Shown in pieces: positions 24,986 to 36,931 of a DNA stretch of 64,000 nucleotides (within the stretch, counting starts at the first letter, position 1; each line of letters starts with the position of its first letter). Location of the stretch: positions 15,987,001-16,051,000 of the forward strand of contig NC_060026.1 in assembly GCF_021134715.1 (NCBI RefSeq), in the 5' to 3' direction. This DNA comes from Daphnia pulex. Its lineage: Eukaryota; Arthropoda; Branchiopoda; Diplostraca; Daphniidae. Position numbers and translations under genes: made by a program. The notes under the pieces are model-generated. The model saw only the letters and a program-made list of their open reading frames with translations, was not told the DNA's origin and ran no database searches.

Positions 24986-25292
24986 AATCCGCTCACGTAG
25001 ACCGGCATAATTGTTGTTTGTTCACAGCAAGTTTAGTTTCTTTTTTCAAACTTTTCCGCCTTTCTCGCATGTCTACACCAAGTGAAAATCGTTATGACAT
25101 AACACCAGTTCAGCCAGATCGGCAAGGCGTCGAATTGACGATTAAAGTTGTATTACGCGCCTTTCGGTCGTAGGTTCGTTCCCAGTTACACGCACAGTCC
25201 CAGCTCCGTTCTAATCTCAAAATTGATTAGTAGACGGCGTTCAGCCTATGGCAATCTGTGGAAATCAAACAGTTCTCGACGATAACTTGGCA
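24986..25292 (+). repeat. tRNA-derived SINE-like repeat, copy 1
   Basis: Shares several blocks with 31036-31380 in the same order: AATCCGCTCACG, CGGCATAATT/TTGGCATAATT with TTGTTTGTTCACA/G, TCGCATGTCTA, GCCAGATCGGCA, CTTTCGGTCG, AGGTTCGTTCCCAGTTACAC (a B-box-like Pol III word), and a GCGTTCAGCCTAT tail. The order tRNA-like head then body fits a SINE. Confidence 0.6.
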
Positions 25293-25499
25293 AATGAAAA
25301 TAACTGTCAAGTTTCGTTCAAACTGGAACATTAATTTGCATTCAAATGACGACGTTGTTTTGATGTTGATCTTTACATCATTGAATGACGATAACCCTTT
25401 AAATTAATTCAAGTTCTCGTTGCTGCCGTCTGAAACATTTCGGAAGCGTTATACGCATAACGATTTAAATAATTTCAATCCGGTTGAACTTAATGCCAA

Positions 25500-26470
25500 A
25501 CTGGTTATCGCATAAGTGGACAGTAACTTGATGATCCAACATTGTTCGACCAGTTGTATGGACTTTCTATCGATTGTCATCGCTAGCTCTCATTCCTCCC
25601 CAATAATAAAAAGCAAAAGAATTTATCACACTTTATATGCAACTAAATCTTCCGTATTCCCCGCTTTACGCTCAGTCTTACAACATGCCTCATCCAGTGA
25701 ACTTCCCCAGTTTCCCAGATATACGTGTTATTCCTACTCCAAAATTCCAAGATTTTACACAGCTACAACAGAAAAGTTGCGAAGTGTTTTCATTTAATAA
25801 ATTTCCAAGACGCCGCGGAGCCGTTCTTCAAGCGCCCCCTCGAACTAGAGGGTTCTCTAGTTCCAACCAAACCATCGGAACTACTTCACTCAACTTTTCA
25901 CCTTGTCAACACCCAAAAGTGGACGCCCCCAACATCTTTAACTATATCCTTGCAGAGGATTACCCTTGATACGGACGGTATTGCACGGAATACACGGAGC
26001 ATGACGCTCGTTTTCTGCACTTCGTATAGAACGTCAATGTCTTCCATATCCCAATTTTCACCCGCAAAGATCTAAATGGCATCACCCAATTACACCTCAA
26101 AGCCGATCAGCGTCTCATCGCCGAAAACGAAAAAATTATTGAAGATAATCAAGCGCTCCAGCTTCAACGCTTTGATGATTTCTCGTCAATTTCACCATGT
26201 CAGATCATCTCATGTCGATTCAACTATCTGGCAACCAAGTCTCTTAAAAGAGTACATTTAATTCCGCCTCATTTTCTTTAAGAATCGAAGAGCACGGTTG
26301 GGGAATTGTCAAATAAACTTGAACGTACCAACCCGAATTTTTTGTATTCGAATGTGTTGAAGAATGTATTGAAGAAAAAGTGATTGGAAAAAGGATTCCC
26401 CCAAGCACGGCCGTTGCGTAACGGATGTGGGATTCCGCTGAAAAAGATTTTGAAAAAATTCTAATTCACA
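25500..26470 (+). other. Degenerate coding-like region, unidentified
   Basis: Several overlapping plus-strand frames of 90-116 codons carry protein-like wording that switches frame, for example PHPVNFPSFPDIRVIPTPKF (25690s) and LIAENEKIIEDNQALQLQRF (26120s). The latter looks like a short helix. The 26-base block around GGAAAAAGGATTCCCCCAAG (near 26380) recurs at about 61350 in the terminal repeat cluster. It looks like the remains of a repetitive element or duplicated gene; I cannot name it. Confidence 0.3.
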
Positions 26471-26814
26471 AATGAATTAGAGACGAATGAATTATTTCCC
26501 ATTTTTGACTCCCCCCCCCCTTTTTTTTAAAAGAAGTTTGATTTGTAAAATAAAACATTTTCCTGCTAGAGGGCAGTGGCGAAGGCCAAGTGACGTACAT
26601 TTTTTCCCCCTCCCCCCCCCCCTCGAACCGTGACGTATTATGTGAACGTCCCCTAATATATAAATTGAATGAAATTTTATTTTTTCTTGTAGTAAATTCT
26701 CAAATTACGTCAAGATCTAAAAATCGCATAAGAAAAACTCAAAAGAGATCCGAGAGGTCTAATTCATTTTCAAAATGTATGAATTTGAATTAAACAGCCC
26801 GAACGATTGAAATA

Positions 26815-27425
26815 ATTGACATTGATCGAATGCCAACCCCATGTGCAGATCTGCAGCAAACGGGACATATGATTCCTTTTTTGGATAAAGGATCGACAAA
26901 ATTAGAAACGATCTACTGTGCTGTGACTTTATAATCCTTATCAAAGTCTAAACCTTTTTGTTTACAGACAAACAGAAATGGATCGGATACGACGACATCG
27001 GCGCCAATCTATTTCTACGTAAAACGAGGCTCAATTTTTTCCACACAATACACTAAGATTCCGTTCGATTTAACGGTGGTGAACGAAGGTAATGCCATGA
27101 ATTTGACATCGGGGATATTCCCGCGACCTGGGAATTTAATTTCTTCTCATTCGCGGGCAGTGGCGAAACTTTCATCTCATCATTTTGGAAGATGTTTTCT
27201 TCTACTCTTTTTTTGAACAAAAATAGAATCGAGAGGACTTTTGTTAACGAGAATAAGAGCCCCGTTGATCAATATATTCCGGTGACTTTCCAGTCGACGC
27301 TGAACTTGAAAAAAAGGCGATCAACCCTGGTTGGAGATTCAGTAGATTTTAATTTACTCTCGTATTTGTATGACGACAGTAACCATTTTACCCAATTCAC
27401 GGGTTTACGTGACGTTCTCATATGA
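26815..27425 (+). pseudogene. C1q/TNF-like domain gene, broken copy
   Basis: Two pieces of one gene are visible. The exon at about 26815-26922 reads RMPTPCADLQQTGHMIPFLD and ends ETIYCA at a GTGACT donor; the next begins after CAG at 26967. It reads SAPIYFYVKRG, then TKIPFDLTVVNEGNAMNLTS and GIFPRPG, the typical start of a C1q domain. The domain continues in another frame from about 27141 (FFSFAGSGETFISS, then TFQSTLNLKK and NHFTQFTG). The shift between GIFPRPG and FFSFAG near 27132-27140 is a true frameshift, so the copy is probably a pseudogene unless the assembly is wrong. C1q-like proteins are secreted lectin-like trimers, and I recall the CADLQ-type N-terminus from Daphnia members. Confidence 0.72.
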
Positions 27426-27758
27426 CGTCACATAACCAGCACCTCCACTCCCTTTTTTTTATAGATTTTATTTCCCCACTTAAAAATTCTTCAGAAAGCC
27501 CTTTGGGCATTCATTTAGGGATGGGAATTTCTTTACCAAAATTATTCAATGGATGCGACTACACTTATTGAATACACACACCAAGTTTCAATTTGTTATG
27601 CATGTTGATTGGCGATTTCAATAAAGTTATCAGTCGGTCCATACACTGTTGCCGTTTTAAAAAGAAACCTAAATAATCGATTTCAGACGGAAAAGGGAAA
27701 CTCCCCCTGACGCTGTGGTTGGTTGGGTGTGGTCCGCGCATGCGGAATTCGGGCCGAA

Positions 27759-28011
27759 CCCTGTGAGACCCGCCATTTTTCTTTTGTCCCGTTTCTATAT
27801 AGTTTTCCCACCCACCCCAATCGAAGCTGAGAGACAGATAGAAAAAAATAGATTAAACAGCAAATCGAACATGATTTGAAATTTAATTCGTTTTGGATAT
27901 CGTTGTGATCAATTTTTCGTCATTCTCAACACTGCATTTTCACATGACGCTGTGAGACCCGCCCCTTTTTCTTTTGTCCCGATTTCTAGTTTTCCCGCCC
28001 AAAATCGAAAC
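27759..28011. repeat. Short duplicated segment (two copies, about 190 bases apart)
   Basis: CTGTGAGACCCGCC, then CTTTTGTCCC, then CTAG/ATAGTTTTCCC and AATCGAA occur in the same order at 27759-27828 and 27950-28011. Confidence 0.6.
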
Positions 28012-28139
28012 TTGAAATAAACACACAGTGCCAAAAAATTATACATAACTTTGTCGTCCCAATTTTCCATTATTCACATTTGCCTGATTTTAATGTGAAA
28101 AACGGATTCACATCAAAATCAGTCAAAATGATAAAATGA

Positions 28140-28440
28140 AAAATTGGGGGCGACACGTCCATTCCCCGTGGCTGGTGGCGGCCAAATGAGCCCAACGCTT
28201 AGAGTTTTAGACTGGAGCCCACAGCCAGCTCGCCTCATACAACGAAATTGGATCCACTTGGGAACTCGATCCAACCGAACAGCAACAGCAGAGAGTCTGG
28301 GTCTGTGGGGGGTCGCTATTTATAAAGGCCGATCCCTTGCTGCGCGTGCTTGTTTCTCCATGGTTTCCTGCCAGGGTTTTACATTTCTTTGGAAAATTTG
28401 GGAAATGGAAATAATTTAGCCTTGATGTTCGGTACAATTA
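28140..28440 (+). promoter_or_regulatory. GC-richer block with TATAAAGG, promoter-like
   Basis: A GC-rich island within AT-rich surroundings holds TATTTATAAAGG at about 28317-28328. No convincing coding exon follows, so it is either a promoter of an unseen transcript or part of a repeat. Confidence 0.25.
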
Positions 28441-30957
28441 ATACAATCGAATTCAATACTATCGGGAAAATAGCAACGTGCCTCTGAAATTTACTAAACC
28501 CATCAATAATCGGCGTCTTCAAATAATTTGTGTTTGGATGACGAGACGTTTTTATCTCAGACAATCAGTCAATTGCCTATCAAGTAAAAATGAAGTAACA
28601 ATGTTGCCAGGTCTACATCACTGAAAATGGTACTACATTATTTTCAAAGGAGTTTTCAAAAACGTTAATATTTTTCATAATATAAATGATTTTTTTCACA
28701 TCGTTAATAATTTCTAGCAGTTTCCACCAATTCACTATCCTTATCCTAGTGCTCTAATCATCATGGAGGATAACTATAACAAGAAAAAGTTTCAAATTTC
28801 AGCCATCCACAAACATGCGTTGCGGCCAGAGCTATAGGATAGGCTACTATAGCTCTGGTTGCGGCAATGAATATAGATTTCCAAAAACAAATATTGAATT
28901 TTAAAAAAAACACTGCAGGGCTCATCCTTGACCGGCCAAATCGACCGGCGTCGACATGTCCAAGTGCCAGTTGATGAGGCTGTTGGTGGCCCTCACGTGA
29001 TTGAGTCTTATCAGGTTTTATGATGTCGTGATTATATAAGTTCTATTACATTTGAATTTATGAAGCAAAGTTCCGTCTCTGTTCGTGACTAGTCTAATAT
29101 TTTCAAAGGTTGAAATTCGGAATGCGGAATTCTCATCCAGACAGAGAAGACTGCTGCCACCTAGCAACCAAATTTTGAATCTCTTACCAGCGCTAGAGAA
29201 AAGTCTAAAGGAAATGAATGAAAAATGGTTCCGGTGGTCGATGTAATAATTTAGTCAAAGACAATCAAGTATACCGCTAATCTGTTTAATTGATCCCAAC
29301 CAAATAAGCTTGTAAGCGCCAAATGGACTCGTGTCTGGCACTGTTCAATTTTCTATTCGCGGAAATATGCAATGGGTTATGAAATATTCCAACGAACTGA
29401 CGTTAGGCTACCACTTGGGTGGGGGTGGTATTTTCGGAGAAACTTGTTGGAATTAGATTTTCTGCTTTGTCAAGCATGACAATGAGCTGGATGAAAAAGA
29501 TCAATACAAAACTATAGATAGTGCATCACGGAATGATTATTTTGCCTATACAGGGTATACACCGACTTGATAATTTGTAGATATTACAGTGGTTTAGTTT
29601 GTTTGTTTTTTTCGTACGACAGTCAGAGATTTTGGGCAGTTACAAGATTGTCAAACTTTTTTGTACTTCAGTCAGAGCTATTATATTCCATATATAGTTC
29701 CAAAAATCAAAGCATTAGTCATAGGGGACCCCTTGGTCGTTACACTCGTAACGCATTTGATCATTACAGGATCTGTATTGAGAAAAGACCGGAAAAGACT
29801 TGATGTAAAAAGATCAAACATTCAAATATAATTGGGCCAGAACAATCCCCAGTCTATATTCTATACACCAATGCACTTCAATCAAGACCCATTCAAATAT
29901 GCATAACTAGATTGATTGGGGGACGTTGATATATGTAGGCGGCCAGCCCTATAATGACGGTATAGCATTTGACATATAGTTGAGATATCCACCGTCGACT
30001 ATAAATTATGTTTGCATAAACTATGACAACCCTATATATAACATATGAACATTGGAGGATGCACACAATGTGTCTGTTGGTCCAACTGTTACAAATGATG
30101 CGGTTGCATTTGAAATCGACCGACTATATACATATTTGCATTTTTTTAAAATATAGATGACAAATCCATCACAAACGTGATGGGCGGATGACACAATTTC
30201 AAGTCCAACTTCAACGGTTCCCATTTTTACTGGTTGTCGAAAATTCAATGAATATAATAATAATAAGAGCTTCAATCTTGAGTGAAATCCAGACGACAGA
30301 AATGAGTAGTATTGATTACAAAGCAATAACAATAGCTGAGCGTTATCTCTGGGCTCGGATAATAAAACCAAAGACAACGAAGTCTGTTGTCTGTGATAAA
30401 ACAAAGAAATGTTAAGACGTATTCTCTGCAGAATACACAAGTAATCCAACCCACACACACATGTACAGTTTATACAGCACCAGGGCGTAGCCATAGCGAA
30501 GCTTACATTAAGACATTCTACTCGAGGCACTGCATGAATAAAAAAATGGGCCTATACCTGAGTCGCTCACAGTATTATACAGCTCTTGCAACGCAAACAT
30601 TTGGCTGTATAGGCCTAGTAGCCTAATACTCATCATTTCCGCTCAACATTTCAGCTTACAGCAGGGCATCACGATTATAACAAGGAAGATATCAAAGCTA
30701 ATACGGTCTGCTGAGATGATCATGAATCTTTAAAGCCTGATGGCTACTGCTGTAAAAACAACTCGTAATAAATTGACGGTTATTCAACATCGCTCATGAC
30801 ATTTGTCATTGGATGTTATGGCTTGAGCTATGTTGATGGTTACATCACCCGGACAACTACACAAACGCACAGCAGATGCGGATATAGTTTGTAACAGTTG
30901 GATTATTAGGTCACGAGGGGACTGAGGCAACCCATCAATGTTTCAATCAGCTGATCC
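28441..30957. other. Gene-free AT-rich region
   Basis: No supported gene. A perfect 11-base hairpin (CCAGAGCTATA at 28826-28836 with its complement at 28848-28858) is the only structured feature I noted. Confidence 0.35.
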
Positions 30958-31380
30958 GTTTTATTATAGTACCGAAATTGATTAGTAAAAGGCGCGTTCA
31001 GCTTATGGCAATCTGCACAGGAGAAGAAGATGTATAATCCGCTCACGAATAGATTGGCATAATTCTTGTTTGTTCACGAAATGTTTACCGATCCATGCCG
31101 GTCTCTAAATATTCAAGAAACAAAAGTTCCTAGGTTTTATATCAAAACCTTTTCGCATGTCTAGGATACCTTAGTGTAAGTCTAATTTAACACACGGGTG
31201 CAGCCAGAGATCGGCAGAGCGTCGCAAACACGATTAAAGTGAATTAAGCCTTTCGGTCGCAGGTTCGTACCCAGTTACACATAGCTCCGTTCTGATCAAG
31301 AAAATGATTAATTAATTAGCGTTCAGCCTATATGAGCTGTGGAAATCAATCATTCATCACTACGGTATTAACTTAGTAAT
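30958..31380 (+). repeat. tRNA-derived SINE-like repeat, copy 2 with partial tandem copy
   Basis: 31036-31380 is the partner of 24986-25292. The 78 bases before it (30958-31035) repeat the tail of the same unit (CCGTTTTATTATAGTACC, AATTGATTAGTA, GCGTTCAGCTTATGGCAAT), so the site holds one and a quarter units in tandem. Confidence 0.6.
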
Positions 31381-32415
31381 TCGTCGTTCGGAATGTCAAG
31401 TTTATTAGTAAACGTTGGGACAATAATTTAGTTCAGGTGTAAAGTATAGTTACGAAATATTCGAATGCGATTGAATGACTTTGAAAACTTATTTTCAACT
31501 TTTAATTGCTGCATTTCTTTCCTTATATTGCCTTTTTTCCTATGACCCGAAACGCGATGGACCTGTGACAATATGTACACGAACAAGTTATGAGATAAAC
31601 TGAAAGCAAAAGGATCTCTACCTAACGCGTATAGGGGTGCGTTCATGTTGCGTTCATGTGCGTTCAATGTTGGAACATCAAGTATATATAGCCAGCACTT
31701 TCGTTTCTACAGTTTCAATCCAATATGAGTAGAAAACAGATTCTGAGAAACAACAATCTCAGTGGGGCAGAAAGCACTCGACATAATCATCGACTCTTGC
31801 ATCGACTACACAGCAGCAATGTCCAAAAATAGCTAGGCCTATACAGTCCAACACCGATCAAAGAAGCCAATGCTGTAAAATCGTACATACCTTTTTTCAA
31901 TGGCGCCGACATTATAAGGTCTTCTTCCCTCTAGGGCACGGTCTCCCAAGTTAAATCGTGTCAAAGTTTACACCAACAAATCCGTTACGTCCAATCACAA
32001 TGCGGCCGCCCACGACAAAAGAGAAACAAAAGACAACGCAGGTGTTTGATCGGCTTATAGAAAACGGCGGCCATCTTGCCTCTAGGGGGAAGGGGTTGCT
32101 TTTCGTAGTTGACCTTAATAAACTGAGGGAGGTCATTTTTTTGGTTTTTTAATCGCCGCATAAAATCTAAAAGGTGGAATAAGTGCAGCTCCAGTTCGAC
32201 ATTTTGGTCGTTACGAAATTGGAAATTCCATTTGTTCTTTTATTAAGCGGAAGATCTGCTGTTGGATAATCATCTCAGATAAAATCATTGTATACGTAGG
32301 TGGGTTGTCATTGAGACCTGAATTACAGTGTCGTATTCCTTCCGTCTATAAAATCAGGAGATAATCAGGGATCATGAATAAACAGTTTACTTCCGGATGA
32401 GAACCAACAAGTTCA
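31381..32415. other. Intergenic, no gene seen
   Basis: A YY1-like GGCGGCCATCTTGCC word occurs near 32066-32080 but no gene starts there. Confidence 0.3.
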
Positions 32416-33302
32416 ATCACGACCGGGGGTTGGCAACTCAAAATTTGGGTGTACGAGGATTCAGAATCTCAAGGATTCCGAAAGATTCTAGAGATTCTGC
32501 GAGATTCTGCGAGATTCCGCGAGATTCCGAATCAAGTTTCCCCAAAAATTCCGCTAGGGGCGCCACTAGTCCTTGGCCCAGTTTCTGTACAGAAGTAAGC
32601 ACTATGTTACGTAGTGGGCGTAGCTCCGTTTCGGCATGCTCTATACAGCTTATAGACATGCAGATCTTATTATCTTCAAGATTTTTTACTGATAGAAAAA
32701 GGTGCTACAATAGGTTTTGTAGTTTCAAGTAGGGTGTAGTAATCTGATAGTTAGAAATTTGACAGGTTTGAATTAAAAGTCCTGATTATTAATTTTAAAA
32801 TAGAATATACGGGGAAAATTAACCGCAAGTGACTTTTGCTGGGAATTATTGGCATATTATCAATAAATTTTTTTAACCATATATTTGTCCCACCCTATCC
32901 TCCATTCATCAGCAGACGAAAAAATGTGTGCGCCTCCCAGCGGTGGCAAAAAGGAGGGAAAATTAAAGAAGTTTTAGCGCAACCCATATTTTACATTTTT
33001 CAGTATTTCTAGTGCATTTTTTTACAATTTGAGCTTTTCAAAGACCAAATTCACAAAATATCTGAAATTTTAGACGGTTTTGGGGTAGTTTTAAGTAAAA
33101 AAAAGGGGTAAATTTAGTGAGATTCTGGAGATTCTACGAGATTCCATGGGATTCTACGGGATTCTATGGGATTCTACGGGATTCTGTGAGATTCTGAAGA
33201 TTCTGTGAGATTCTGAAGATTCTATGAGATTCTGGGGATTCTGGAGGGATTCTAGCCAGGGTGTACGAGGATTCTGAGGAGTTGCCAACCCCCGATCACG
33301 AC
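32416..33302. mobile_element. Non-autonomous hAT element (871 bases) with 8-base target duplication
   Basis: Perfect 16-base inverted ends CGGGGGTTGGCAACTC (32424-32439) and complement (33279-33294) are flanked by identical octamers ATCACGAC (32416-32423 and 33295-33302). Eight-base duplications and this end sequence are typical of hAT elements. Subterminal GATTCTG/GATTCCG words repeat in both ends: about 32475-32530 and 33118-33265. The interior has no transposase. The intact ends and unmarred duplication suggest a young insertion. Confidence 0.93.
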
Positions 33303-36300
33303 ATGAATTATTTCGTTACATAAAAAATGTCTGTCTGGCCATTTACCGCCATTTATACGCTAGAAATAAAACATAGGCCTATTCGTGTTGGAATGTATGT
33401 GCATACATTTAAGTTTTGCAATACGCTTTTTCAGTAGAGTGGCTACAGCAGAGATTAGGCTATACAATTTTATTTGAAATTGGGATAAAAGGATACTATA
33501 CGAGCAACAAAGTTTTATTTGCTCTGCAGAAGGATCGAACGTGCCGGTAAATACAATTAGAGTCTTGTATCGATGGATGGTTCGCTATATGTGTACACAT
33601 TCACTGACCATCTATTCATTTATATAGGCTGCAAATATCTTTTCCTTTTTGCTGATGGTGGACTGTGATGGGATTGAAATGGAATAGAATATGGCAAGTA
33701 TAATAGAATAACGCGTGGATGAGAAAGGCTATAATAATGTGTGCTCAGTTGTACACGTCTGTTTGCTGATGAATATTTCATCGTGATATAGATTCTGACG
33801 TGAGTTATTCTGCCAAGTTGAGAAGGGCATTGTAGGTAATATTCAGCACTGCTATTCCATTTCCTATAAACATGCACTTGTGCTGCTGCCGGGGGAGATG
33901 ACGTCCATATATGTTGTATGCCGGTTGTATGGGATTGGCATTTCTGGGAAAAATGTTATTCCCAGCTGGACAGGTCGTGAACACCCGTGAACACCTCCGA
34001 GATATATACACGCAAGTCTTATCATCATTTCTATACAATGTTGCAAGGATGGATTGATATAGACGGACCAACCTGAAGATCGATAATATTTTATACTCTC
34101 CGAGACACCGCCACACAACCGCGATATCCACGTGAAAGCAAACATTTGATCAAGTGTATAGGGTTGTAATAGACGTTGTTTTTACAGCAGGAACACTTTT
34201 GAAGTCTATCCAGACATTATAGATGCTGCTCATAACAGCAAAGTTCGTTCTGGGTTAAAAAGAGACATAAAGAATTCGTAAAAGAATTAAAAGAGACACT
34301 GAAAAATAAATAGATCCCTCGTCTAGGATTTTAAAAATTTTATTGATCTGCTGTAGGGGGACCAGGGAAAAAGATCAAAAGATTTTGTTATTAGCTATTT
34401 GGGGTTTTGAATTATAAAACAGCCAGGGGAATAGAGTCTCTGTCGCAATGCACCCCTTTGAGTGATTTATTCACAACTTTTTTAACGAATGAAAGGAGAC
34501 CTGATGGTGTATACGGAATTGAAAAGTTAATTAGTACCCCATTGCTGTCGTTGTACAATCAGAGTTGTAAGAACACTTAAACCCAGAGGCGAGTCAAGGT
34601 GTATACGAAGGCATTCGGCATATTAATTAGTGGGGTGATGACGCATCCAATTCCAAATGGCAGATGGTCATGTCAGCAAATATTCGTTATGTCTATATTA
34701 TATGAACATTTCAATCGACCTTTCCAAATAACTAGAGGGAGAAATAAGTTGGATATTCACAGTTTCATGTACAGATATAGAAGAACCGGAATAATGCGGA
34801 TTATATAATTGTTATAGACGTCGAAACAAGTGCTGATAGAGATTGCGTGTCAAGATAAAACGAAAATTCTTTTATTCCGATATATGTTTGGTATAGTCAG
34901 CCGAATAAAGCAGAGCGCGTGACTGATGTTGAGCGCATGATATTCATCGATTATTAGACGCGGCCGACATGAAACAGCCGACAACAACAACCCGCACGGA
35001 TATCGAACGAACACTGCTGTATTATAAAGCAGGTCGCATCTTTTCTTCTATACCAAGAAAATACTAAAACAGAAACTATACTAAAGAAAATTTACGGTTC
35101 CGCAATTGCTGATGCAAATGCGGACGTCACTGGGACTGTAAAGATGTTTACTATCGATTTTGTTGTTGTAAAGGCAAAATAATCCATCCACACATTGCAG
35201 CAGTGCTGACTTGGTACAAGCGGATTACTACGCCGAGAGAATAAGGAAAAGGGGCAAACGACATGCACGACAAAGAATCAAAATATAAATCAACTTTAAT
35301 GAAACTGGAAAAAAAGTTGGTCTCCACGGTGCCCGTCATGTCGTCGGCTGTTTGCACGGGACGTGTTATATGTACACATTTTCAAAATGTCGCAAACAAA
35401 AAGTTATGGAGGAACGTGCTGTTTTTACAAAATAATCGTGTTTAACTTTTCCAACCAAAAACAATCGGACTCACAAGTTGCGGGGCTGCACAACTCGTGT
35501 ATCGATCCAGCAATTAAATTTCCGTTTAATGGCAGAAGCAGTCAGAAGAATAACTTTATATGTAAAGGAGAAATGTCCTTCTCTATATTGGGTCCGCCAA
35601 TATCTGCAGACTAGCTGGAGTAATAACCGTGACTATACGCAGAGAGTGGAATGGGTTCGCCGTTGGAATAATAATCATCGCCCAACAATTATTATACAAA
35701 CCAGAATGAGACAGCAGGCAACCAAATGTTATACACATAAACATATAAGCTGATGCGGATGCGCAGCACCCAACATTGTCAAACCAGTCGTGAAAATGTT
35801 GTCTCTATGCCGCTCAAATTGCCTTTTGCCGATGACATATAGTCCATGTTGCTATATACATAATTTAAGCTTTAGCCAAAAAGTTTAGCCGACCTTTTGA
35901 ATAGAAAAGCCGCAAGTTTTGATAAGGGAATATAACGCGCTTATTTGGTATATGAATAAAGTTGTTGCTATATGAATTGTATAATAATCCCACAACAGTC
36001 ACGATGAAAAATGTCGCCGTGTATTATAGAGATTTTGACATGTATTAGAATAGAATATGGGAGCAATTTGACAATAAAGGCGCAGTTTTATATTACCGCA
36101 ATCGGAGCAATCGTGATACAATCCTGCAGGTAGAAATAAGAGAAGATAATTTGATGAAGTATAGGACATATTGAAGTAATGGTACAGATTTTAGAACGTG
36201 GTAATTGTATGACCGTCAATAGTGTCCATCAATCACAGAGCATATTAAATGTCAACAGTGTTTGGCTATATCTCTCTCGTTATATAGACATGTATAATTG

Positions 36301-36931
36301 AGTTGAGGAATCGATAATATATAGAGAGTAAATAATTTCTGTCTTGATCTATTTGGCTTGGCGGAATGATGCTGTGCCTTTTAGAGTAGTATTGATTCCA
36401 CGTTCCGGCCCAGATATATAGGTATATAGGGGGGAAATTGACGTTTCAATCTGATGGCTAAAAACAGGAAAGATGGTGATGGGGAAAAAAGTAATAATCA
36501 GAAAGCAACTCGCTAGATGTTGACTTATCCCCAAGTCAACTATAGCAGAGTCTTTCCGTTGCTTAGGACCAAAAGTTATATATATCCATCCGCTCGCGCA
36601 TTGTCACTTTAGAATTTTTGTTGAGACTATGCTATATGCAACAAGTCTGTCTCTTTTATATCCGGCGATTCGTAGAATGTGCCAGTATAACACCATCAGG
36701 AGAAATTCACTTTTTGATACGACGCGTGGGCTGTTGATAAAATCAATTAGATACGAAAAGATTCCAGCAGGATGGATGGATCCTATAGCAGTAAAGTTTT
36801 TTTTCGGGGTGAACAACCTGGCGGATGAATTTGAAAACAAAATAAACACTCTAAAAGAACTCTGGGGAATCTATAGTTTGAAACGTCAAATTGCTCTTGG
36901 TACTAGGAGACGGGAAAAATTGGGATGGATC
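33303..36931. other. Gene-free AT-rich region
   Basis: 3.6 kb rich in TATATA and TATAG words with no frame I can support as coding. No terminal repeats found by eye. Confidence 0.4.
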
